Shown piece after piece: positions 5,427 to 13,067 of a stretch of 64,000 nucleotides of DNA. Position numbers and translations under genes: made by a program. Origin of the DNA: Planctomycetota bacterium (GTDB lineage: Bacteria > Planctomycetota > UBA1135 > UBA2386); assembly GCA_028281765.1 (NCBI GenBank), contig JANQJF010000086.1, positions 38,484-102,483 of the forward strand, given 5' to 3'. The number at the start of each line of letters is the position of its first letter. Within the stretch, counting starts at the first letter, position 1. The notes beneath the pieces are model-generated. The model had not been told where the DNA came from. It did no database searches and saw only the letters and a list, made by a program, of their open reading frames with translations.

Positions 5427-7895
5427 TTGAACTTCTTCCGCAAGTACCAGAAACCGATCCTGTTTACGGCGGTGCTCTTCGCCCTCGTGACGTTCTCGAT
5501 CACGGGCGACATGCTGAGCTTCTTCGGCGGTGTGTTCCAGAAGCCGATCCCGCGTAGCTCGATCACCGTCGACGGCCGTCGCGTCGAGCTCACGGACGAA
5601 GACTACGTCATCGCGCGGGACATCGTGCGGCGACTGCAGTGGGACATCGTCCCCGTGCTGCCGGACATCTCCTCGGTCGATCCCAACGACCGCATGATCG
5701 ACGCCGTTGCCGCGCTGCGGCGCCGCGCGATCCTCGCCGGGATCGAGGCCTCGTGGGACGAGGTCGACCGCGCGATCGACGCGACGTCGGCGAACCACGA
5801 CAACGTCGACCCCCGCAGCCTCGGCGCGATCTTTTCTTCGTACGAGCACTACCGCCGGACGGTCTTCGAGAGCATGCGCGTCGCGACGATGGTGCGCCTC
5901 GAGTCGCTCGGTGCGCGTCTGTTCGACTACGACGTCGTCGAGCGTGCGCTCGCGGACAAGCATCGCATCGGCGTGCGCGTCGCGAGCCTCGACCGCGAGG
6001 AACTCGAATCCGAGATCGAAGCGCGCCTCGACGGCGAGGCCGACGCCGACAAGGTGCTCAGCGCCTGGCTGAAAGGGCTCGAAGACACCGACCGCCGTCG
6101 CCTCGGCTTCAACGCCGAAGACCGCGTCAAGCTCGAGTTCGTGCAGGTCGCGCTGGAGTCGTTCAACCCCGAAGAGTTCACCGAAGAGCTGAAGGACTTC
6201 GAGGTCTCGGACGCGGAAGTCGAACGCCTCTACAACGTCAACAAGCTGCAGCTGTTCAAGGTCGAGAAGGCCGAGGTCGAAGGCCCGCCGGAGCCGAAGG
6301 ACAACGAGGACAAGGACAAGGACGAAGGCGAAGACAAGGATCCGAAGGACGGCGACGAGAACGAGCCAAAGGAAGACTCGAAGGACGACGAGAAGGATCA
6401 GGACGAGAAGTACAAGCCGAAGGACGAGTCCAAGCGCGCCAAGGACAAGGAGGCCCAAGAGGCTCCCGAGTTCCAAGAGCTCGACGGTCCGCTCAAGGAG
6501 TCGATCCGTAAGCGTCTCGAGGCCGAGAAGGTCCTGATGGCGATTTGGGGCGACGTCCAGATGGCGCTGTTCGAAGAAGTTTCCGCGCTCGCGACGGCTC
6601 GCTCGGAAACCGCTGGCGCGCTCGTGGCGGCCACCACGGCCCGTGACGACGCCAAGCGCGAGTCGGAAGCCGATCCCGACAACGAGGAGCTGGAGGCGGC
6701 GCTCGAGGCCGCCGAGCAGGCCTACGAGACCGCGAAGGAAGCGGACGAGACGGCCGAGAAGGCCGTCGCCGACAAGCGTCTCGCCTTCGACCTGAAGGCG
6801 CAGATCGAACAGCGCACGGCTGGCAAGGCGGGCTTCTCGATCTTCACGAGCGGCGACGAAGCCGTCACTGCCGACGAGCTCAAGGACCTCGAGGCGCTCG
6901 GTCGCTGGGACAACAGCTTCGTGACGCGTTCGCTCGATCACGAGGGTCAGTTCTCGACGCAGCCGCAGTGGACCAAGAAGGGCGTCTTCCTGTTCCGTGC
7001 GACGCAGCTGCAGAAGAGCCCGCTCAAGGACTACGAGGACGTCAAGGACGAGGTGCGCGCCGCGTACATCACCGAGGAAGCCAACTCGGTGGGGGACAAG
7101 CGGAAGGAGAAGTTCGAGGAAGAGCTCGACCGCCTCGGCCGCGAGAAGATCAAGGACAAGATCGCGGAGATCGAAGCCAAGAAGGCGACCGATCTCGAGG
7201 AGCAGCTCGCCGAGTGGCGTGAGGACCTCCAGAAGCGCATCGAAGAGAACCAGGCCAAGCTCGAGAACACCGGAAGCTCACGCGCCCGCAAGAGCTTCGA
7301 GAAGCTCTTGACGGACCTACGCGCCGAACTCGCGGACGAGGAGAAGAAGCGCGGCGACATCCAGACCGACCTCGACGACGCCTCCGAGATCGAGATCGAG
7401 GACGAAATCGCCAAGGTCCACAAGGACATCCTCGACGAGGCCGCCGCGACCGCCAAGTTCAAGGTGTTCGACATCGAGCCGCGCCTCGGTCGTCCGATTC
7501 GCCGCGGTCCGATCGACCACCTGTCCAACGAGGTGCAGTTCCTCTACTACCAGGGACGCGTCAACGACCTCGAGGAAGGCGATTCGACGGGCGTGCTCGA
7601 CGACCGCGTCCGCCGCTCGAACTACTTCGCGGTGTGCACGCACCGCGGCCCGGCCGAGCTCGGCGACATGACGCGCCTGGACGTCCTCGAAGCGATCGAG
7701 CGCGAGAAGCGCGGACGCCTGGCGATGGCCGTGCGGCAGTCCTACTCGAAGGAAGCGCTGGTCGCGCGACTCGGCTTCGAAGAGCCGGGCGACGACTCGA
7801 TCGAAGCCGCGTCGGATGACGACGAAGAGGCCAAGGACGACGACAAGGGCGACGCCGAGAACAAGGACGACGGCAAGGGCGAGGGGCCGAAGTAG
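5427..7895 (+). CDS. Membrane-anchored SurA/PpiD-like protein with long charged segments
   Basis: The protein has 822 residues. A single N-terminal hydrophobic segment (about residues 9-33, after MNFFRKYQK) fits an inner-membrane anchor with the rest periplasmic. The following region resembles SurA/PpiD N-terminal chaperone helices. The stretch around residues 490-545 (GQFSTQPQWTKKGVFLFRA, then SPLKDYEDVKDEV) resembles the end of a parvulin/PpiD module, but a complete PPIase domain is not evident. Residues about 286-350 form an extreme Lys/Asp/Glu linker and the C-terminus is acidic and Lys-rich; much of the second half should be coiled coil. The start is a TTG; the next ATG would delete the membrane anchor. 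A folding or envelope-assembly role is inferred. Confidence 0.65.
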   Translation: MNFFRKYQKPILFTAVLFALVTFSITGDMLSFFGGVFQKPIPRSSITVDGRRVELTDEDYVIARDIVRRLQWDIVPVLPDISSVDPNDRMIDAVAALRRRAILAGIEASWDEVDRAIDATSANHDNVDPRSLGAIFSSYEHYRRTVFESMRVATMVRLESLGARLFDYDVVERALADKHRIGVRVASLDREELESEIEARLDGEADADKVLSAWLKGLEDTDRRRLGFNAEDRVKLEFVQVALESFNPEEFTEELKDFEVSDAEVERLYNVNKLQLFKVEKAEVEGPPEPKDNEDKDKDEGEDKDPKDGDENEPKEDSKDDEKDQDEKYKPKDESKRAKDKEAQEAPEFQELDGPLKESIRKRLEAEKVLMAIWGDVQMALFEEVSALATARSETAGALVAATTARDDAKRESEADPDNEELEAALEAAEQAYETAKEADETAEKAVADKRLAFDLKAQIEQRTAGKAGFSIFTSGDEAVTADELKDLEALGRWDNSFVTRSLDHEGQFSTQPQWTKKGVFLFRATQLQKSPLKDYEDVKDEVRAAYITEEANSVGDKRKEKFEEELDRLGREKIKDKIAEIEAKKATDLEEQLAEWREDLQKRIEENQAKLENTGSSRARKSFEKLLTDLRAELADEEKKRGDIQTDLDDASEIEIEDEIAKVHKDILDEAAATAKFKVFDIEPRLGRPIRRGPIDHLSNEVQFLYYQGRVNDLEEGDSTGVLDDRVRRSNYFAVCTHRGPAELGDMTRLDVLEAIEREKRGRLAMAVRQSYSKEALVARLGFEEPGDDSIEAASDDDEEAKDDDKGDAENKDDGKGEGPK

Positions 7896-7918
7896 TCGGT
7901 TGCGGCGTCGACCGAGCG

Positions 7919-7955
7919 ACGGGCCGGGTCACGGAAGCGTGACCCGGCCCGTTTG
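7919..7955. terminator. Strong intrinsic terminator between convergent genes
   Basis: A perfect 15-bp stem (7919-7933 with 7938-7952) has a GAAG tetraloop and is followed on the + strand by TTTGCGTT. It sits between the PpiD-like gene and the convergent methyltransferase gene and could serve both directions. Confidence 0.85.
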
Positions 7956-7980
7956 CGTTGAGGGCAAGGGCAACCCAGCG

Positions 7981-8757
7981 TCAGGCGGGCCGCGCGACCG
8001 CGATCAGCGAGTGGCCGAACGGGAAGCTCATGTTGCGCAGCAGGAACTTCTCCGAGCCCATGAAGGCCGCGAAGATGTCGTTCACGAAGCCGGGGAACTC
8101 GTGGCTCAGGTTCGTCTGCTCTTCGGGCAGGCCGACGAGCTTCTCCTTGAGCTTCACCGTCAGCACGGCCGGCAGGATCAGCGGGAACAGGAAGGCGTTG
8201 AAGTAGCTCGCCTTCTGGATCTTGAAGCCGGTTTCCTTCAGCAGGCGCACCAGCGGGCCGCGGCGGTAGCGGCGGCAGTGGTGGACCAGGCGGTCGTTCT
8301 GCGAGTAGAGGAACTGGTAGGCCGGCACCGAGATGAACAGCGAGGCCTCGGGCTTGAGGATGCGGCGCACCTCGCGCAACACGCCCGCGTCGTCGGGGAT
8401 GTGCTCGATCGTGTCGAACAGGCCGACGAAGTCGAAGCTCGCGTCTTCGAACGGGAGCTCGTGGCCGGAGGCCGTGATCACGTTCTCGTAGCCGCGCGAC
8501 TTGCAGTAGGCCATCGCGTCGTGCGCGATGTCGAGGCCGAACACCCGGCCGAAGCGTTCGAGCGGGCCGAGGAGGCCGCCGGGGCCGCAGCCGATCTCGA
8601 GTAGGTCGAGGTCGCGGCGTCCTTCGAGCTCGCGCTCGAGGATGTCCATGAAGATGTCGCGGCGGCCGCGGAACCAGAAGTGGTTCTCTTCGAGGTCCGC
8701 GAACTGGTCGTAGACCGACGCGTCCATGCGCGCGTACTGGAGAGCTTCTCCGGTCAT
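7981..8757 (-). CDS. Class I SAM-dependent methyltransferase, glycan cluster
   Basis: The 258-residue protein is a class I methyltransferase. SAM-binding motif I is LLEIGCGPGGLLGPLE (about residues 50-65), followed by an acidic beta-2 end (GLDIAHDA) and a motif with FDTIEHIPDDAGVLRE. The N-terminal YDQFADLEENHFWFRGRR resembles methyltransferases in surface-polysaccharide clusters. The ATG at 8757 overlaps the stop of the preceding methyltransferase gene as ATGA, so translation is probably coupled. The C-terminal half has a hydrophobic segment (FLFPLILPAVL), suggesting membrane association. The substrate is unknown; a lipid-linked sugar is an inference from the neighbours. Confidence 0.8.
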   Translation of the reverse strand: MTGEALQYARMDASVYDQFADLEENHFWFRGRRDIFMDILERELEGRRDLDLLEIGCGPGGLLGPLERFGRVFGLDIAHDAMAYCKSRGYENVITASGHELPFEDASFDFVGLFDTIEHIPDDAGVLREVRRILKPEASLFISVPAYQFLYSQNDRLVHHCRRYRRGPLVRLLKETGFKIQKASYFNAFLFPLILPAVLTVKLKEKLVGLPEEQTNLSHEFPGFVNDIFAAFMGSEKFLLRNMSFPFGHSLIAVARPA

Positions 8758-9680
8758 GCCTGCGAGTGTCCGTTGGCGTTGGTCTTGGGGCGCGCCGCTA
8801 CGACCATCTCGTCGCCGAAGTTGAGATAGATGTTGGCGCGCTTCATCAGGGCGAGGGGGCTGAGCACGACGCTCGCCACCTTGTTGAGTCGAGCCGCGCG
8901 CTCGGCGATGAAGCCGAACGAGACGTACTTGCCGCCGTAGGAGCTCGTGAGGTGGTCGACTTCGAAGCCCGCTTGTTCGAGGACCAGCTTCACCGTCGCC
9001 GGATTGAAGTGGTAGATGTGCTCTTCGTGTTTGAAGTGGTGCCAGCGTGGCCCGAGCTTCTTCGCGAACCGGCTGTCGACGTTCTGGGTCTCGAGGATCA
9101 GGTGGCCGCTCGGCTTGAGCAGGCGGCGGGCCTGACGGAGCAGGTCCTGTGGGTCGGGGACATGCTCGATCACGTCCCACATCGTGACCAGGTCGAAGCT
9201 GCCGGGCTGGAAGCGCTCGTCGTCGGGAAGGCTGTCCAGCATGCCGACCCAGACGCGGTCCTCGCCGAGCTCCTCACGGGCTTCGCGGGCGATCGCCGCC
9301 GAGACCTCGACGCCGTAGCCGTCATAGCCCTCGGCGTTCGCGACGCGCAGGAAGTAGCCGGCCGCGCAGCCTACGTCGAGGATGCGGGCGCCGGGCTTCA
9401 GGTAGCGCTTCACGAACCGCATGCGGCGGCGGAACGTCTTGAGGTAGAGCGGCGCCTCGTCGGCGTAGCTGGCGTAGCCCTTGGTCTTGGGACTGTCGCT
9501 GCGCCAGTAGTCCTCGTCGTAGAGGGTGTGGATCGAGTCGTCGCTGTAACGCGGCGTCACGTAGACGAAGCCGCATGACGGACAGCGCAGGACCTTGAAA
9601 GGCGTCTCTGCGAACTCGAGCTTCGTCTCGGTGCTGCCGCAGATCTGGCACGTCGTGACGTCGATCTGCGTGCGCGTCAC
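8754..9680 (-). CDS. SAM methyltransferase with N-terminal zinc ribbon
   Basis: The 308-residue protein has an N-terminal four-cysteine ribbon (CQIC at about 11-14, CPSC at about 33-36). A class I methyltransferase domain follows, with motif I ILDVGCAAGYFLRVA at about 100-114 and MWDVIEHVPDP near 165. Proteins of this architecture methylate nucleotide- or lipid-linked sugars in polysaccharide and natural-product clusters. A GTG start at 9680 overlaps the oxidoreductase stop as GTGA, and its own stop overlaps the next ATG. The exact substrate cannot be told from sequence. Confidence 0.8.
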   Translation of the reverse strand: MTRTQIDVTTCQICGSTETKLEFAETPFKVLRCPSCGFVYVTPRYSDDSIHTLYDEDYWRSDSPKTKGYASYADEAPLYLKTFRRRMRFVKRYLKPGARILDVGCAAGYFLRVANAEGYDGYGVEVSAAIAREAREELGEDRVWVGMLDSLPDDERFQPGSFDLVTMWDVIEHVPDPQDLLRQARRLLKPSGHLILETQNVDSRFAKKLGPRWHHFKHEEHIYHFNPATVKLVLEQAGFEVDHLTSSYGGKYVSFGFIAERAARLNKVASVVLSPLALMKRANIYLNFGDEMVVAARPKTNANGHSQA

Positions 9681-11107
9681 CCGAAGTACTCCTCGCCCGT
9701 GGCGACGGCCGCGTGCCCGGTCTCCTCACCGGTCGCGAGCTCGATGCCCATCTTGCGACCCATCTCGACCGACTGGTCCATGTTGTTGTAGCGGAAGTTG
9801 CCCTGACGACCCGTGGTGTGCAGGTTCTCGAGCGTTCCGACGAACTCTTGGATCGGTTTCAGGTGGTCGGCGTACTGCAGGTCGTAGACCGGATACGCGA
9901 ACGGGATGCGACGGATCGAGCTGCTGAGCACCTCGTTCTCGCCGATCAGGCCGACCGACTGCAGGTCCTTCTCGGCGATCTTCTGCAGCTCCTCTTGCGA
10001 GGCGCGCCAGATGTCGTCGCCGCGGCGGCAGGTGATCTCGGCGCAGATCATCGTCTTGCCTTCCGGCGCCGAGAACTTGCTGAAGTTCTTGAACTCGCAG
10101 ATGCGGTGCACGGTGAGCTTCATCTCGGGCAGGTAGACCCAGCTGTCCGGACTGACCTGCTCGCGGTCGAGCTTCAGATAGACGAACACGATCGAGATGT
10201 ACTGCAGCGCGCGGCAGCTCTCGAGCACGTGGTCCGGCGCGGATGGCGCGGCGGCCTTCGCGAGCGCGGTGATCGGGATCGTGTTGACGTATTCGTCTCC
10301 CTCGATGGTCTGACGCTTGTGCTTGCCGTATTCGATGCCCGTGACGGTGTTGCCGTCGCGCAGTACGCGAATCGCCGGCGAGTTCACGAGGACGCGCGAC
10401 TCGGGGCTGATCTCCTCGATCTTGCGCGCGTAGCCGCGCGGCAGCTCGCCGATCCCGCCGTACTTCGGGTAGATGAAGCTCGTGACGAGCGTCCGCGGCG
10501 TCTCGCCTGCCTTGGGCCGGAAGAGGGTCTTCTTGACGGTGTCCCAGAGGTTGAGCAGCGTGATGCGTTGGCTCGCCCAGTCGGCCGAGATCTGGCTCGG
10601 CGGCATGCCCCAGGCCTTCTCGGTGTACTGACCGAAGAAGATGCGATAGAGCGTCTTGCCGAAGCGCTTCGTGACCCAGCTCTCGAAGTCCTTGTCCGAG
10701 TATCGCTTCAGCCGCGTCGTGTCCAAGAAGCGCACCCACATGTAGTCGAGCATCGCCTTGATCAGCAGATGCTTCGGCATGCTGCGCAGCACGTTCGAGG
10801 CGACCAGCGGGTAGTCGAAGAACTTGTTGAACAGGACGATTCGCGACAGCCGTTGGGCGGTGACGATGTTGTCCTCACCGATGATCTCCCGGACGTGGTC
10901 GATCAGGTTGCTGTCTTGGCTGTGGAAGCGGTGCGGTCCGAAGTCGTGCGTCCAATACTCGTCGCCGTCCTCGATGAACGAGGACGCCATGCCACCGACA
11001 TGGGGTTCGCGTTCGAGAATGGTGACGCGGTGGCCACGAGTCACGAGCTCGTAGCCGCAGGACAGACCTGCGAGACCACCTCCGAGGATGACGACGTGCT
11101 TGCTCAT
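9677..11107 (-). CDS. FAD-dependent oxidoreductase (amine-oxidase/UDP-galactopyranose-mutase-like)
   Basis: The 476-residue flavoprotein begins with a dinucleotide-binding motif, VVILGGGLAGLSCGYEL, followed by ILEREPHVGG, the FAD ribose-binding acidic region. GPHRFHSQD resembles the HHFH region of UDP-galactopyranose mutase and protoporphyrinogen-oxidase-like enzymes. Such enzymes occur beside glycosyltransferases, where they alter nucleotide- or lipid-linked sugars. It is the upstream member of a coupled three-gene run with two methyltransferases. A 126-bp gap separates it from the GT2 gene, so the four may form one unit. The reaction is not assigned. Confidence 0.75.
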   Translation of the reverse strand: MSKHVVILGGGLAGLSCGYELVTRGHRVTILEREPHVGGMASSFIEDGDEYWTHDFGPHRFHSQDSNLIDHVREIIGEDNIVTAQRLSRIVLFNKFFDYPLVASNVLRSMPKHLLIKAMLDYMWVRFLDTTRLKRYSDKDFESWVTKRFGKTLYRIFFGQYTEKAWGMPPSQISADWASQRITLLNLWDTVKKTLFRPKAGETPRTLVTSFIYPKYGGIGELPRGYARKIEEISPESRVLVNSPAIRVLRDGNTVTGIEYGKHKRQTIEGDEYVNTIPITALAKAAAPSAPDHVLESCRALQYISIVFVYLKLDREQVSPDSWVYLPEMKLTVHRICEFKNFSKFSAPEGKTMICAEITCRRGDDIWRASQEELQKIAEKDLQSVGLIGENEVLSSSIRRIPFAYPVYDLQYADHLKPIQEFVGTLENLHTTGRQGNFRYNNMDQSVEMGRKMGIELATGEETGHAAVATGEEYFG

Positions 11108-11233
11108 GAGAGGCGAAGTTGTGAGTCAGCGGTGCGGGATGCAGAGAACGCCCTGTGGCACGCCGACCGCCCTACTGCATCGGCTGGTCTGGGGCGGGGA
11201 CTGCAACGGTCGTTCGGGGAGAGCTGGAGAAGT

Positions 11234-12001
11234 CTACTGTTCGGTGTAGGGCTGTAGAGGCTTGGATTGTTGAATATCTAACGTTTTACCAGTGAGCCAT
11301 TTACGGCTGATCGCCTTGAACATTGCCCACGCGGTTTTGGCCTGCCGAGCGAACGAGTCCGAGTGCTTCGACTCGCCGCCGGCGCGCTGTCGGTAGGTCA
11401 CCGGAATCTCGATGACACGGGCTCGGCCGAGGAGTGCGGCGCACATCATCTCGGGCGAGAACGCGGGGCCCGTTTGGCTGAGGTTGGGCCGCATCCGTTC
11501 GAAGGTGTCCCGCGTCACGGCGCGGTAGGTGCAGCCGACGTCCGTGAAGCGCGGTTCCGATGGGCGCATCCACAGCAGCTGGAGATACTTGGCCATGAAC
11601 ACGTTGCCCCAGCGCAGCAGGAACCGCATGTTCGCGCCCTGCTCGACCATCTGCTTCGTCGTGCGGGTGCCCATGACCATACCGGCGTCGTCGATGTAGG
11701 ACAGGAGCTTCGGCAGGTCGCGCGCGGCGAACGAGCCGTCGGCTTCCACGAGCACGAGGATGTCGCCCTTCGCAGCGGACATGCCGGCGAACAGAGCCGC
11801 GCCGTAGCCCGGCCTCGACTCGGAGACCACGCGCGCACCGGCGGCCGTCGCGAGCTCCGCGGTGCGGTCGGTGCAGTTGTTGTCGACGACGACGATCTCG
11901 TCGATCTGCTCCATCCGCCGGAACTCCTCGACGACGTCTTGGATCGTCTCCTCCTCGTTGTAGGCGGGGACGACCAGTGAGACAGTTCGATTTCCGTGCA
12001 T
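11234..12001 (-). CDS. Family 2 glycosyltransferase (dolichyl-phosphate-mannose-synthase-like)
   Basis: The 255-residue GT-A enzyme opens with SLVVPAYNEEETIQDVV and carries IVVVDNNCTDRTAE and LVEADGSF, the last in the position of the metal-binding DXD-type motif. It probably transfers a sugar from a nucleotide donor to a polyprenyl phosphate. No C-terminal transmembrane domain is present; the C-terminus has a short basic, amphipathic end. The ATG at 12001 diverges from the SGNH hydrolase gene with 53 bp between start codons, around a perfect palindrome. It is the likely first gene of the leftward glycan group. Confidence 0.85.
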   Translation of the reverse strand: MHGNRTVSLVVPAYNEEETIQDVVEEFRRMEQIDEIVVVDNNCTDRTAELATAAGARVVSESRPGYGAALFAGMSAAKGDILVLVEADGSFAARDLPKLLSYIDDAGMVMGTRTTKQMVEQGANMRFLLRWGNVFMAKYLQLLWMRPSEPRFTDVGCTYRAVTRDTFERMRPNLSQTGPAFSPEMMCAALLGRARVIEIPVTYRQRAGGESKHSDSFARQAKTAWAMFKAISRKWLTGKTLDIQQSKPLQPYTEQ

Positions 12002-12018
12002 CGGGACAGTGGGAGGAT

Positions 12019-12035
12019 ACCCCGCGTCGCGGGGT
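12019..12035. promoter_or_regulatory. 17-bp perfect palindrome between divergent genes
   Basis: ACCCCGCG-T-CGCGGGGT lies in the 53-bp gap between the GT2 and SGNH hydrolase start codons. TATGCT (12043-12048) and, on the other strand, TATCCT (12018-12013) lie on either side as possible -10 boxes. A shared operator is plausible. Confidence 0.4.
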
Positions 12036-12054
12036 CCGGGAGTATGCTGCGAAG

Positions 12055-12981
12055 ATGCGATCCCGACACCCCCTCCCCACCGGATTCTGGCTCCTCGGGG
12101 CGGTTTTTGCCGTCGCCGCAGTCGCGCCTTCCCAGGCGAAGGCTCCCGCGCAGGCCGCGGAGAAGAAGCGCCAGGAAGTGGTCATTTTGGGCGCGAGCCT
12201 GAGCGCGGGATTCGCCTGTCCCTGGCCCGACGAGGACGGCAACCCCAATCGCACGGAGCGTTTGAAGAAGGCGCTCGGCAGCCTCTGGGACCGGGACACC
12301 GCGCGAGTCCGAGACCTGAGCGACCTCCTGACGTTCCAGAGCCCCGTCAAGAAACAGACGCCCCGGGTGGCCCGGGCGATGAAGGCGGATCCGGACCTCC
12401 TCCTCGGCATCGATTTCATGTTCTGGTTCGGCTACGGCTCGGTCTGGTCGCCGAAGCGCGACGCCCGGCTGGAGCGCCAGCAGCAGGCATTCGCGATGCT
12501 CGAAAAGTTCGATTGCCCGATCGTTCTCGGGGACTACCCGGACATGACCGGGGCCGACCCGCGCATGCTGCGCCAGTCCCAGATCCCCAAGCCGGCCGTG
12601 CTGAAGGAGCTCAACAAGCGGCTGCACGAGTGGGCGGATGCGCGCGACCACGTGACGGTGTTTCCGCTCGCGGAGTGGGTCGCGCAGATGAAGAAGGAGG
12701 GCCGGTCGGTCTACGTCGAGGACGAGGAGGTGCAGCTCGGGCCGAAAGCGCTCTTGCAGAGCGACCGGCTGCACCCGACCAAACTCGGGCTCGCGGTCGT
12801 CGTCGACGGCTTGACGAAGATCCTCCTGACCGCGCTGCCGGACGACTCGCCGCTGCGCGCGGATGACGTCGAGTTCACGGACGTCGTCGAGGTCGTCGGT
12901 GCCGAGGAAGAACTCGAAGACGCGATGGCGAAGCCGGCCAAGCCGGTCGCTCCGAACGCCGACGGCGGCAAGAAGGCCTGA
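12055..12981 (+). CDS. Secreted SGNH/GDSL-type hydrolase-like protein
   Basis: The 308-residue protein has a signal-peptide-like N-terminus (basic start, hydrophobic core WLLGAVFAVAAVA, then small residues). The SGNH layout is visible: block I VVILGASLSAGF with the likely catalytic Ser, and block V SDRLHPTKLGLA with the Asp/His pair. Such enzymes act as esterases or polysaccharide deacetylases outside the cytoplasm; the substrate is unknown. The ATG at 12055 starts at the signal peptide and was preferred over an in-frame upstream start at 11977. The stop codon lies in the first unit of a tandem repeat. Confidence 0.75.
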   Translation: MRSRHPLPTGFWLLGAVFAVAAVAPSQAKAPAQAAEKKRQEVVILGASLSAGFACPWPDEDGNPNRTERLKKALGSLWDRDTARVRDLSDLLTFQSPVKKQTPRVARAMKADPDLLLGIDFMFWFGYGSVWSPKRDARLERQQQAFAMLEKFDCPIVLGDYPDMTGADPRMLRQSQIPKPAVLKELNKRLHEWADARDHVTVFPLAEWVAQMKKEGRSVYVEDEEVQLGPKALLQSDRLHPTKLGLAVVVDGLTKILLTALPDDSPLRADDVEFTDVVEVVGAEEELEDAMAKPAKPVAPNADGGKKA

Positions 12982-13067
12982 GGGTTCAGAAGGCCTGAGG
13001 GTTCAGAAAGACAGAGGACGACAGAGGACTCAGAAAGACAGAGGACTCAGAAAGATTGAGGATTCAG
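12974..13067. repeat. 17-bp-period imperfect tandem repeat over two convergent stop codons
   Basis: About six units occur. Two are identical (AGGCCTGAGGGTTCAGA at 12974 and 12991), followed by diverged and partly truncated versions such as AGACAGAGGACTCAGAA. Consensus features are GAGG followed by TCAGAA. The first unit contains the TGA of the SGNH hydrolase; the last contains the stop of the convergent O-antigen-ligase-like gene. There are no spacers, so it is not a CRISPR. Confidence 0.8.

Noticed and set aside
8766..11257. Long + frames antisense to the glycan group
   Set aside because: They are shadows of the methyltransferase and oxidoreductase genes with no motif of their own.
12974..13067. 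Repeat array as a CRISPR
   Set aside because: The units are contiguous, diverged and only 17 bp, with no spacers and no cas genes.
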